Source: Closterium sp. Naga37s-1 (Eukaryota; Streptophyta; Zygnematophyceae; Desmidiales; Closteriaceae). Taken from it: a stretch of 64,000 nt of DNA. Under the pieces are notes generated by a model, which saw nothing but the letters and a program-made list of their open reading frames with translations, was not told the origin of the DNA and searched no databases. Both the position numbers and the translations under genes were made by a program. The stretch covers positions 2,624,501 to 2,688,500 of the forward strand of contig CANJKZ010000172.1 in NCBI GenBank assembly GCA_947471745.1, read 5' to 3'. Below are positions 1-12,049 of the stretch, in pieces (the stretch's first letter is position 1; each line of letters begins with the position of its first letter).

Positions 1-3000
1 AAAATCCACATGCCATCGACTATGTTCGCCCAAGGAGGGGGAACTGCGTCGACGTAGGTGCCTGTGGACTTCCAAAATGCCATCTCTGCTACCATGGCTG
101 TCTGCCCCTGAGAGGAGTAGGTACCCGAAATCGCCTCTGGGTAAGAGCGCGGGGTCGGGATGTCTGGTGCATCCGGGTCTCCCTCAGGTGCAATCAGCAT
201 GGACACAAGATGAGGTACAGCAGCTGCAAAACACTCAAAGTCCTCCTGCCTGTCCTCAAGGACGTCCGTGCCAAGAGCACACTCACCCCCGACGGACGGA
301 GGACAGTCAGACTCAGACTCAGCAACAAGACTAGCGGCGTAGTCGAGACGACAGGCGGCAGCAAAGTCAACAAGCTCAACAACTAGGGAAGACGCAGCAG
401 TGGAATCAAACGAAGGGTCAGTGACAACAGTGGCTAGAAGACGTGTGACAGTAGGACTGGTAGCACGTGCAAGGTCGGACGCAGGGTCAGGAACGCCAGG
501 AAGAGAGGACGCAGGAGGAGACGGCAGAGGGACACGCTGTGGAACAGAGGAAGGACGAAGTGCCATAGGGTGCGTGCCGGGGACAGGAGGAGGACGCTGA
601 CGAGGAACACAGCGACCAGTGCGAACAGCGCGAACAGGCGACGCAGGACGAGACGCAGGCTCACGACGCTCTACAAGACCTCCTGTCTGCTCAGTGTAAG
701 GAGAAGGAGCAAGCAGTGGGGAGGCTGGCTGTAACTGCGGCTGCGATTGGTCAGGCGGTGGACACAGTAAGGGAGGAGTAAGGCCAGTAGAAGACGGGAG
801 ACCAAGAACCTGCTGAAGCAGTGGAACGAAGTACGGTCGCGGCCGCAGAGTGCCTCCAGAACCAGCACCGACAGCACCAGCACCCCCAGGGCCAGCACCT
901 CCAGCTCCAGGGTCTCCAGCTCGAGGGTCTCCAGCTCCAACACCTGCAGCACCACCAGCTCCAGCAGCTCCAGTACCTCCAGTACGAGCACCTCCGAGAC
1001 CAGCGGCTCCAGCACCTCCAGCACCTCCAGGACCAGTAGCTCCAGCACCTCCGCTGCCTCCAGCTCCAGCGCCTCCAGCTCCAACGCCTGCAGCACCTCC
1101 AGCTCCAGTAGCTCCAGTACCTCCAGTACGAGCACCTCCGGGACCAGCGGCTCCAGCACCTCCAGCACCTCCAGGATCAGCGGCTCCAGCACCTCCGGGA
1201 CCTCCAGCTCCAGTGCCTCCAGCTCCAGGGTCTCCAGCTCTAGCGCCTGCAGTACCACCGGCTCCAGCAGCTCCAGAACCTCCAGTACGAGCACCTCCGG
1301 GACCAGCAGCTCCAGCACCTCCACAACCAACAGCTCCAGTGCCTCCAGCTCCAGGGCCTCCAGCGGCAGGCCCCCCAGCTCCAGCATCGCCACTCCGAAG
1401 GCGGGTGCGCCGAGCAAACCACTCGCGCAGCTGCGGTGGAGAGAGAGGCTCCCGCCGTGACGAGGCACCCGTAGGACCTCCAGCAGACAAAGTACCTCCA
1501 GGCTCAGCACGCTCAGGCTCAGCACCCCCAGGCTCAGCACCCCCAGGCTCTGCACGCTCAGGCTCAGCACCCCCAGGCTCTGCACGCTCAGGCTCAGCAC
1601 CCCCAGGCTCCGCACCCTCAGACTCAGCAACCCCATGCTCAGCACCCCCAGGCTCCGCACGCTCAGGCTCAGCACCCCCAGGCTCCGCACGCTCAGGCTC
1701 AGCACCCCCAAACGCAGCACCCCTAGCAGCACCACCCCCAGCAGCACTAGAGTCGACAGCGACTTCGACAGGCTCGACAGGGTCTACCTGAGACACCTGA
1801 GGGAGCAGGACCCTGAGGGGGGAGGGGGTCTACCGGAGGAGGACCTGGTGCGAGAAAGTGCGACGGGGGGGGGGAGAGGGGCAGTGCGGTAGGGGAAGAG
1901 ACGGTAAAAGGGCAGGACTCGTCAAACGTGATGTCCTGAGAGGGCAGGACACGGCGCGAGGTGGGGTGGTAAAACTGCCACCCAAGCGCGTCAGGGGGAA
2001 AGCCAAGGAAGACACAGGGAATGGCGCGGGAGGAGAGCTTGTCCGCGGAGGTATCGCGGACAAAGGCACGAGATCCCCAGACCCGGAACACCGACGCATC
2101 GCCAACCTCTCCCGTCCAACGCAGTGTAGGCGAGGTCTCCGGCAAGGAGACACGGGGCCAGAGGTTGAGCTGATGCGCAGCGTAGCGGACCGCAAACGGC
2201 CACAGAAAGTGGGGGGCAACCGCATGGATCATGGAGGTACGAGCGACCTCCATGACTAAGCAAATGCGGCGCTCAGCAACCCCATTCTGCTGCGGAGAGG
2301 CCGGAAGCGTGAACGACTGGCGAATGCCCTCCCCACGACAAAAGTCCCGCAAGAGGTCGGAGACAAACTCACCACCTCTGTCAGAGTGCAGACGCAGGAC
2401 AGGAAGGTCCTCGTGGAACCGCTCACGGAGCTGGAGACGGACAGCGCGGATCCAAGGGATCAAAACATTAGGGACCTCCCCCTTGCTGCAAGGGGAAGAC
2501 CGTGGTGTAACGAGAGTAGTCGTCAACAACCAGCAGAAAGTATCGCTCGCGGCCCTGTCCACGGACGCGGGCTGGGCCCCACACGTCCACGTGGAGAGTT
2601 TGCAAGGGAGCAGTCGTTTGGGGAAACGAGGAGAGGTGAGGAGCGGCGCGCTGCCGCCCCTCGACACAGGGAAGGCAGGGAGGGGCAGACGAGGTTGGGA
2701 GGGGAGGCAGAGACCTGGGAAGACCAGAGACAAGGAGGCGGGAGTGCATGCCACGGAGGCGTGGCAGGGAGGGGTGACCAAGGCGGTGGTGCCAAAGGAG
2801 ATTCTGGTGCAACAGGAGGCGACACGAGCAGGGGGCTGCAAGCTGACCTGACGCGGACGCAGACGCAGCTACCTGAGGAGGCTCAGAAGTCAGTGTGTAC
2901 AGACTCGACCCAGGCTGACGGGTGAACGTGGCCAGGTGACGGCCCGTCCGAGTACACGTGCAGATCGACACACGCTGACCCCCAGGAGTGGTGGTAGTGA

Positions 3001-3849
3001 CCATCGCATCCTCGAGTGCAGCGGTACTCACCAAGTTCGTAGAGAACGAGGGGAGGTGAAGACCTGAGAGTGAGCCGGACGGAACTGCCGGACACGGGAG
3101 AACAGTGGAGGAACGGGCAAGAACTGGGCCCCCTGAGGGGTCAGCCAGTCTGACAGCAACAGGTGCAGGGAGTGGTGTGACTGTGGTACTGTCGCGAAAG
3201 AAACAGCGGGAAGCACCTGAGTCAAGCGTGAAGGTGTGCAAGGCCGCAGCAGGCGCAGTACCAGAGAGAGCAGACTCACTAGCACCTAGAGCAGCAGCCT
3301 CTAAACCTGGGTCGGGCGGCATACACAGGTTACAGTCACCCTCAGCAATAACAGTCAATGCATACATGGCAGCAAGGATAGCATCATAGTCAAGAGCAAA
3401 GATATCCACACCCTGCCTAAGCAGCTCTAGCCAACGGGGGAGCTCAGTCGAGTCGGGAAACTCTGCGCGCCAGGCGTCGTCAAGACGGGAGAAGCAGCGG
3501 GACTGTGTGTGACCAACCTTTGCGCATGTTTGACCAGCGCGTTCACCTGTGCGAATGACATACTGGCAGCGAACACTACCCCCAGACGCCCCACGCTGAG
3601 CAAACCACTCACGAAGCTCCTGAGGCGTAGGGGTCTCACGCTGACGCTGCTGCTGCTCCCTCTGACCACTTCCAGAACCGCCCCTCTGACTGGCTCCACC
3701 CCGACTGCCACCAATGCCGCCGCCACCACTCCCACTGCCGCCACCACTGCCGCCGCCACTGCAGCCGCCACCACTCCCAATGCCGCCACCAACGCCTCCA
3801 CAGCCACCACCACTCCCTCCGCCACTGCCGCCACCTCCACCGCCTCCAC
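1..3849 (-). mobile_element. Ty1/copia element A, pol side (cut by window edge)
   Basis: This is the 3' portion of a minus-strand copia element. Going leftward it shows a glycine-rich gag tail, a gag cysteine/histidine motif near 3,500, an aspartic protease motif (DSGAS) near 3,220, the H/C pre-integrase finger near 2,750, the integrase core at about 2,640-1,960, a long alanine/glycine/leucine-coded linker at about 1,830-350, and the first part of the reverse transcriptase at the window edge. The rest of A continues at 10,428-12,049 on the far side of element B. It is an old copy and is broken in several places. The long plus-strand proline/alanine reading frame over 850-1,791 is only the antisense of the linker. 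Confidence 0.9.
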
Positions 3850-3972
3850 TGTCAGAACTATGCTCTAGGCTGTAGTGGGGCACTCCTTATGGGGTACAGC
3901 CCAATTAGGTTATACTATACAAACCCTGTACTGCTGCCATTCTAGTCATTCATTCCTTCCTACATTCTGACA
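3850..3972 (+). repeat. 5' LTR of element B
   Basis: This 123-bp repeat starts TGTCAGAACT and ends CATTCTGACA. It matches 10,306-10,427 apart from about three differences. Confidence 0.95.
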
Positions 3973-5129
3973 TGGTTTCAGAGCAGGTTCCCTAGTGGGA
4001 ACGTTTTTTTTAGGGCCCACCACGATCGTTTTTCCTGCCCTGCCCGAAGCGCGCCTCGCGCCTGCCTCACCTGCGCCATCGCGGCCCTGCCCTAACGGCC
4101 CGTCGCGGTCCTGACCTAGCCGCCCGTCGCGGCCCTGCCCTGTCGCCGCCCGTCGCGGCCTGACCTAGCCGCCCGTTGCGGCCTGACCTAGCCGCCCGTC
4201 GCGGCCCTGCCTTGCCGCCCCCCCCCCCCCCCCCCCCCCCCCATTCCACCCCTGACCTCGCCGCCCGTCGCGGCCCTGCCCTGCCGCCGCTCGTCGCGGC
4301 CCTGCTCTACCGCCGCCCCGTCGCGGCCCTGCTCTGCCGCCGCACCGTCGCGGCTCTGCCCTACAGCCGCCCCGTTGCGGCCCTGCCCTGTACCCGCCCC
4401 TGGTAAGCGCCCGCCCTGCTAATCGCGCTTTACTGCAGCCCGCGCGTAGCGCCTTGCTGCCCTGCGCGTCGCGCCCTACCGCCTGCCCGTTAGGCCCGCC
4501 GCGGGCCCTCCCTTCGCGCCGCCGCGCCTGCCCGTTACGCCTGCTGCCGCGCCCGCCCATTAGGCCCGCCGCGGGCCCTGCCTTCGCGCCGCCGCGCCTA
4601 CCCGGTTGGCCCGTCACGGGCCCGCCCGTTCGCCCCTCCCGCACCTGTCCGCTACGCCCGCCGCGGGCCCGCCCCTTGCGCCCTCCGTGCCTGCGTTTTG
4701 CGCCCGCCGCGGGCCTGCACTCGCTGCCCAGCGCCGCCCTGCCCGTGCGCTGTGCTGCCAACGCGCCAGCGCCCCGCCCTGCGCGCACTGGCGCCCTGCC
4801 CTGCCCTGCCCGAGCCGCCTCTGCAGCGCCCTGTGCGCCCTGCTCAACCCTAAAATAAATAAATTAATTTATTAATTCCTTCCCCAAAAAAAAAAAAAAA
4901 AAAAATCTTGATGCTTCTGCCCTAGGAGCTACTGCCTGCTATCTGGCCGCACGCCGCCCTGCTCTGGCCGCGCGCCACCCTTCCCTGACCGTGCACCCCC
5001 CCCGACCTACCCTAGTGTCTCCACGCCGCCCTTCCTTCCCTACGTGCTGCCCTGCTGGTCGCATGACTTCTCTTCACGGCAGCAGTGGGATTGGTGGCGG
5101 CCGTCGTAGCAGTCGCTATGGAGCTGTTC

Positions 5130-5510
5130 GGTGGCCAGATGCAGCTGCAGCGGCGTCCGCGTGAGACCCTTACACCCCAGCAGATTCGTGAGTGGTTTGC
5201 TCAGCGTTGGGCGTCTCAGCGTAGTGGCCGTAGTGGCAGTCGCGGTGCAGCTACTCAGTTGGGAGGTTCTGGCGGTGGCCAGATGCAGCTACAGCGGCGT
5301 CCGCGTGAGACCCTTACACCCGAGCAGCTTCGTGAGTGGTTTGCTCAGCGTTGGGCGTCTCAGCATAGTGGCCGTAGTGGCAGTCGCGGTGTAGCTACTC
5401 AGTTGGGAGTTTCTGGAGGTGGCCCGGTGCAGCTGCAGCGGCGTCCACGTGAGACCCTTACGCCCCAGCAGCTTCGTGAGTGGTTTGCTCAGCGTTGGGC
5501 GTATCAGAGA
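5130..5510 (+). repeat. Tripled gag module in element B
   Basis: A segment of about 150 bp is present three times in tandem. Each copy codes for a piece with the core RRPRETLTPQQ followed by REWFAQRW and a Ser/Gly/Arg-rich tail. The same core occurs once, next to the gag cysteine/histidine motif, in element A and in altered form in element C. Confidence 0.85.
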
Positions 5511-8500
5511 CGTGCTGAGGGTGACTGTTACCTGTGTGTGCCGCCCGACCCAGGTATAGAGGCTGCTGCTCTAGGTGCTAGTGAGTCTGCTGCTCCAGGT
5601 GCTGGTGAGTCTGCTCTCTCTGGTACTGCGCCTGCTGAGGCCTTGCACACCTTCACGCTTGACTCAGGTGCTTCCCGCTCCTTCTTTCGCGACAGCACCA
5701 CATTCACGCCGCTCAGTCGGCCGGTTGCAGTCTCCCTGGCGGACCCCTCTGGGGGCCCAGTCCTTGCGCACTCCTCCACGGTTCTGCCGTGTCCGGCGGC
5801 CCCGTCTAGCTCACCGTCGAGTCTTCACCTCCCCTCGTTCTCTACGAACTTGGTGAGTGGAGCTGACCTTCAGGACGTGTGGGTTGGCAAGTTCACTCCT
5901 GGAGGTCAGCGTGTGACCCACTGTACGTGTACTCGGACGGGCCGCCACCTGGCCACGTTCACCCGTCGGCCTGGGTCGAGCCTGTACACAGTGACTACTA
6001 AGTCTCCTCCGGTTGCTGAGTCTGGTCAGGTAGCCGCGTCTGGTCAGGTGATTGCTGCCGCGTCCAAGTCTGGTCTGGAATCTGCCCCCTGCTCGTGTCG
6101 TCTCCTGTCACACCAGACTCTCCTTTGGCACCACCGCCTTGGTCACCCCTCCCTGCCTCGTCTCCGAGGTATGGCCTCCCGTACCCTTGTCTCTGGTCTC
6201 CCCCGGTCTCTCCCTCCCCTCCCACCGGGGCCTGCCCCTACCTGCGTTCCTTGCGTCGAGGGATGGCAGCGCGCCACTCCTCACTCCTCGGAGTTCCCTC
6301 CGACGGAGGCTCCCCTGCAGACTCTCCACAGGGACGTGTGGGGCCCAGCCCGCGTCCGTGGACAGGGTCAGGAGCGTTACTTTCTGCTGGTCGTTGATGA
6401 CTACTCGCGTTACACCACAGTCTTCCCCTTGCGCCGCAAGGGTGAGGTCACTGAGGTGTTGATCACCTGGATCCGCGCTGCCCGTCGCCAGCTTAGCGAG
6501 AGTTTCGGCTCGGACCTTCCTGTTCTGCGTCTGCACTCCGACAGAGGTGGTGAGTTTTCCTCCGACGTTCTGCGAGCCTTCTGACATGCGGAGGGCATCC
6601 GCCAGACGTTCACGCTTCCGGCCTCCCCACAGCAAAATGGGATTGCTGAGCGCCGCATTGGCATGGTCATGGACGTCGCTCGGACGTCCATGATCCATGC
6701 GGCTGCTCCCCATTATCTGTGGCCGTTCGCGGTCCAGTACGCTGCGCATCAGCTCAACCTCTGGCCCCGTGTCTCCTTGCCGGAGACCTCGCCCACACTG
6801 CGTTGGACGGGAGAGGTTGGCGATGCGTCGGTGTTCCGGGTCTGGGGCTCTCGTGCCTTTGTCCGCGATACGTCCGCGGACAAGCTCTCCGCCCGCGCCG
6901 TTCCCTGCGTCTTCCTTGGCTTTGTCCCTGACGCGTCTGGCTGGCAGTTTTACCACCCCACCTCGTGCCGTGTCCTGCCCTCTCAGGACGTCACGTTTGA
7001 CGAGTCGGTTCCCTTTTACCGTCTCTTCCCCTACCCCACTGCACCTCTCCCTCCTCCGCCGCTTTTCCTTGCACCAGGTCCTCCTCCGGTAAACCCCCTC
7101 CCCCCTCAGGGTCCTTCTCCCTCAGGTGTGTCCCAGGTAGACCCTGTCGAGCCTGTCGAGGTAGCTGTCGACTCTGGTGCTGCTAGGGGTGCAGCGTCTG
7201 AGCGTGCGGAGCCTGGGGGTGTTGAGCCTGTGGTTGCTGAGTCTGGGGGTACTGAGCATGAGCGTGCGGAGCCTGGGGGTGCTAAGCCTGGAGGTGTTGC
7301 GTCTGGGGGTGCTGCGCTTGCGGTGCTGTGTCTGAGCGTGCTGAGCCTGGCGGTACTTTGTCTTCTGGAGGTCCTACGGGTGTCTTGTCACGACGGGAGC
7401 CTCTCTCTCCACCGCAGCTGCGCGATTGGTTTGCTCGGCGCTGGAGTCGTGCTGCTGGAGCTGGGGCTGCTGGAGGTACTGCTGGTGCTGGAGCTGCTGG
7501 AGGTGCTGGAGCCGCTGGTCCCGGAGCTGCTCGTACAGGAGGTACTGGAGCTGCTGGAGCTGGAGGTGCTGCTGGAGCTGGAGCTGCTGGAGGTCCTGCT
7601 GGTGCTGGAGCTGCTGGAGGTGCTGGAGCCGCTGGTCCCGGAGGTGCTCGTACTGGAGGTACTGGAGGTACTGGAGCTGCTGGAGCTGGTGGTGCTACAG
7701 GCGCTGGAGCTGTTGCTGTTGGAGGTGCTGCTGGAGCTAGAGCTACTGGAGGTGCTGGAGCTGGTAGTGCTGCGGGAGTTGGAGCTGGAGACCCTGGAGC
7801 TGGGGGTACTGGTGCTGTCTCTACTGGTTCTGGAGGCGCTGCACGGCCGCGGCCGTACTTCGTTCCGCTCCTTCAGCAGGTTCTTGGTCTCCCGCCTTCT
7901 ACTGGTCCTACTCCTCCCTTACTGTGTCCACCGCCTGACCAGTCGCAGTCGCAGTTACAGCCAGCCTCCCCACTGCCTGGTCCTTCTCCTTACACTGGGC
8001 CGACCGGAGGTCTTGCGGAGCGTCGTGAGCCCGAGTCTCGTCCTGCGTCGCCTGTTCGCGCTTTTCGCACTGGTCGTCGTGTTCCGCGTCAGCGTCCTCC
8101 TCCTGTCCCCGGCACGCACCAGATGACACTTCGTCCTTCCTCTGTTCCTCTGCGTGTCCCTCTGCCATCTCCTCCTGCGTCCTCTCTTCCTGACGTCTCT
8201 AACCCTGCGTCCGACCTTGCTCGTGCTGCCAGTCCTACTGTCACACGTCTTCTAGCTACTGCTGTCACTGGCCCTTCGTTTGAGTCCACTTCTGCTTCTG
8301 CCCTCGTTGCTGAGCTTGTCGACTTTGCTGCCGCCTGTCGTCTAGACTACGCCGCTAGTCTTGTTGCTGAGTCTGAGTTTCTCTGCCCTCCGTCCGTCGG
8401 GGGTGAGTGTGCTCTTGACACGGACGTCCTTGAGGACAGGCAGGAGGACTTTGAGTGTTTTGCAGCTGCTTTACCTCATCACGTGTCCATGCTAATTGCA

Positions 8501-10305
8501 CCTGAGGGAGACCCAGATGCACCAGACATCCCGACCCCGCGCTCTTACGTAGAGGCGATTGAGGTTCCCTACTCCTCTCAGTGGCAGACAGCCATGGACG
8601 CAGAGATGGCTTCCTGGAAGTCCACAGGCACCTACGTCGACGAGGTTCCCCCACCTGGGGCGAACATCGTCAGTGGCATGTGGATTTTCAGGGTGAAGCG
8701 GCCGCCGGGTTCTCCGCCTGTCTTCAAGGCGCGTTACGTTGCACGAGGCTTCAGTCAGCGACAGGGAGTTGACTTCTTCCAGACCTTCTCCCCTACCCCG
8801 AAGATGACCACTCTTCGGGTGCTGCTGCACGTTGCCGCACAGCGTGACTACGAGCTTCTCTCTCTTGACTTCAGCACAGCCTTCCTACAGGGCAGCCTGC
8901 ACAAGGAGATCTGGCTGCGCTGCCCACCTGGCTTCACTGGGTCGTTTCCTGCAGGTACCCAGTGGAGCCTCCGGCGGCCAGTCTACGGTCTCCGCCAGGC
9001 GCCTCGCGAGTGGCACGACACACTGAGGACGACTCTTGCGGCTCTTGGGTTTGCTCCTTCTACTGCTGACCCGTCGCTGTTTCTACGCACCGACACTTCG
9101 CTGCCGCCGTTCTACATCCTCGTGTACGTCGACGACTTGGTCTTTGCCACTGCTGACACTGAGGGACTCGCCCACGTGAAGTCGGAGCTACAGAAGAGAC
9201 ACACGTGCACAAACCTGGGTGAGCTGCGCAGCTATCTTGGCTTGCAGATCACCTGGGACAGAGCACAGCGCACCATTACCTTGACTCAGTCACACATGGT
9301 GCAGCAGGTCCTTCAGCGCTTCCGCTTCACGTACTCCTCGCCACAGTCCACTCCTCTGCCTACCGGTCACTCGCTCTCAGCTCTGCCTTCGGATGAGTCC
9401 GTAGAGCCGAGTGGCCCGTATCCAGAGCTTGTGGGCTGCCTCATGTACCTGATGACCTGCACTCGACCTGACCTTGCTTACCCTCTTAGCATCCTGGCTC
9501 GCTACGTTGCAGAGCACTGGGAGGCCGCTAAGAGGGTGATCCGCTACTTGTGCAGTACGTTGGGCATGGGGCTCGTGCTTGGAGGACGGGCTCGAGTTGT
9601 CCTCACTGGTCACGCAGACGCTTCTTGGGTTGACGACTTGGCTACGCAGCGGTCGTCACAGGGTTACTCGTTCAGCCTTGGCTCCGGCTCTGTTTCTTGG
9701 CTGTCTACCCGCTCGTCTTCTGTTCTCAGCTCCAGTTGTGAGGCTGAGTTCTACGCAGGGGCCATGGCTGCACAGGAGTTACGCTGGCTCACCTACCTGC
9801 TGACCGACTTGGGAGAGCCGCCTCGTTCTCCTCCAGTTCTGTACGTCGACAACAAGGCCATGATTGCCTTGTGTCAGGAGCACAGACTGGAGCACAGAAC
9901 AAAGCACATCGCTCTGCACTACTTCCTTGCTCGAGAGTTGCAGCAGCGTGGCCAGCTTCATCTTGCTTACGTGGCCTCTCGGGCCAACACTGCTGATATC
10001 TTCACCAAGCCACTTCAGCCTTGTGATCATCAGCGTTTCTGTACTGTTCTAGGCCTTGTGCCTACTTGGCCTCACTTGCTTACTTCTTGACTTTGCTTGT
10101 ACTGTGATCTATATACTTATACCTGCATGCTTACACTTGCTAGGTTGTGATCACTGTACTGCTTGTTCTGCTTTATATAACTCTGCATGTGAACTGGCCT
10201 TGTGGCCATTTGCTTGTGCTCGGACTGCGTGGTGACGTTGTGATCCACCCTGAGCTTGACCTTGCTTCGTTCTCTTGGTTGTCCCCCACTTTGCCTATGG
10301 GGGTG

Positions 10306-10427
10306 TGTCAGAACTATGCTCTAGGCTGTAGTGGGGCACTCCTTATGGGGTACAGCCAATTAGGTTTTGCTATACAAACCCTGTACTGCTGCCATTCTAG
10401 TCATTCATTCCTTCCTACATTCTGACA
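10306..10427 (+). repeat. 3' LTR of element B
   Basis: This 122-bp repeat follows the polypurine tract and is followed by the target duplication TCCAC. Confidence 0.95.
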
Positions 10428-12049
10428 TCCACCGCCCCCACCACCGCCTCCACCGCTGCCACCCCCACCGCCCCTGCCTCCCTTTCCCCTGCCGCTGCCT
10501 CGCCTCCCACTAGGAGCAGACGCAGCTCCGACCTCCTCAGCACGAAGGAAGTAAACAGAAGCAGCAGAAGCGACTGAGGGGACAAGGGGGGAGGGGGAAC
10601 ACCCCTCAAAGAAGGGAGTGCGAGGAGTGCCACGAGAAGCGCCTACAACGACTATTCTGGTCTCAGCTGCAAGGAGGTGCTTCTCGAGCGGGTCGACAGT
10701 GAGGTATGTGGGGTCAAGGGTGAGAAGGAGGTCCCTGACTGCGCTAAGAGAGTCAGAGAGGCGGGTGACGATGAAGTAGAGAGCGATGTACATGGGAGGG
10801 GGGTTCTTGGCTAGAAACTCGGCGGAAAGCGCGGCGCGGTAGCGAGTGTCACTAGTGCGAAGGTGAGTGATGAGGTCGGCAACTGTGGCAAAGGCGGACA
10901 GCTCGGGAAATAGATAGGGCAGTATAAGGCGGCCTAGAGCAGCAGTGGCAGGGGAGGAGTAACGAGCGACTACAGCGTCGTACAGGGCTCTAGGCTCTAC
11001 GTTCGTCTAACGGCAAGTGGTTGCGAACGGCTAGGCGAGCAGCAGCGTCACGGGTAAGCCACTGTGAGCGAGTCGCACTGTCAGCTGTGTCGGGAGGGGC
11101 GAGAGAGGCTCCAGATGTGAGGTCAAACAACGAAACGCCGTCTCTATAATTGCTCAGTAGGGCTGTAGGTCATCGAGCCACGCATCGAACTGTATCGGAA
11201 GGCCCTCAGGATCGAACGAGAGTACGCTGAGAGTAGCCATAGCTGGGTGGCGCGAGACTAGCAGGGCGGAGCGTGTGCAGGGCAGAGCAGCGCACGGCTA
11301 GAAAAGGCGTCGCACGGCCAGCAGGGCGGCGCACGAGCAGGTAAGGGCGGCGCACGGGCAGCAGGGCGGCGCGCGGCCAGCAGGGCGGCGCGCGGGCTGC
11401 AGAAGGCGGCGCGCGGGCAGGCAGGGGCGGCGCGCGGATAGGCAGGGGCGGCGCGCGGCCAGCAGGGCGGCGCGCGGGCTGCAGTGGGCGGCGCGCGGGC
11501 AGGCAGGGGCGGCGCGCGGGCAGGCAGGGGTGGCGCGCGGGCAGGATGGAGCGGCGCACGGCCAGCAGGGCGGCGCGCGGGGCTGCAAAGGGCGGCGCGC
11601 GGGCTGCAAAGGTGGCGCGCGGGCTGCAAAGGGCAGCGCACTGCCAGCAGGGCGGCGTGCGGGCTGCAGACGGGCGGCGCGCGGGCTGCAAGGGGCAGGG
11701 CGTGTGCGGGGCGGCGCAACGCAGGGCAGGGCAGGGCGTGCGCGGGAGGCGCGACGCAGGGCAGGGCGTGCGCGGGGCGGCGCAACGCAAGGCAGGGCAG
11801 GGCGCGCGCTGGCGGCTCGACGCAGGGCAGGGCGTGGGGTAGTGCGGTAACTGCAGTCGGTCACTAGCTAATGGTGGGCCCGAAAAAAAAACGGTCCTAA
11901 GGACCTAATGCTCTGAAACCATGTCAGAAACTAACGAGCAGGAATTTTTGTGTTGAGGAAGAATGTGATACAAGTACTAACCCTAATTGGGGCTGTACCC
12001 CATATGGGCTAACCCACTACAGCCTACACAATAATATAACAGATTGACA
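10428..12049 (-). mobile_element. Ty1/copia element A, gag, leader and 5' LTR
   Basis: This is the 5' part of element A, separated from its pol side by element B. The minus-strand gag starts near 11,240 (MATLSVLSFD), matching the start of gag in element C, and runs through a UBN2-type domain to the glycine-rich stretch at 10,428. The leader at 11,250-11,880 is made of GC-rich direct repeats with core GGCGGCGCGCGGGC. The primer-binding site is at about 11,910-11,921. Confidence 0.9.
11922..12049 (-). repeat. 5' LTR of element A
   Basis: This 128-bp LTR reads TGTCAATCT...TTTCTGACA on the minus strand. It is adjacent to the primer-binding site and resembles the LTR of element G. Confidence 0.9.

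Larger units (their letters stand above)
3850..10427 (+). mobile_element. Ty1/copia element B, inserted in element A
   Basis: B is complete from LTR to LTR (6,578 bp) with a perfect 5-bp target duplication TCCAC at 3,845-3,849 and 10,428-10,432. The primer-binding site (TGGTTTCAGAGC) follows the 5' LTR, and a purine-rich tract (TATGGGGGTG) precedes the 3' LTR. Parts in order: GC-rich leader about 3,985-5,080; three tandem copies of a gag-derived module 5,130-5,510; protease near 5,670; pre-integrase finger near 6,140; integrase about 6,310-7,000; Ala/Gly-rich linker about 7,080-7,850; reverse transcriptase about 8,600-9,330 with YVDD; RNase H about 9,600-10,020. The LTRs differ at about three positions, so the insertion is fairly young. 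The coding part is broken in a few places. Confidence 0.95.

Noticed and set aside
850-1791. Long plus-strand Pro/Ala-rich frame (313 codons)
   Set aside because: It is the antisense of the Gly/Ala-rich linker of minus-strand element A. GC-rich codon repeats keep several frames open.
11206-11864. Several overlapping Ala/Pro/Arg-rich frames on both strands
   Set aside because: This is the leader repeat of element A, with no start context or similarity.
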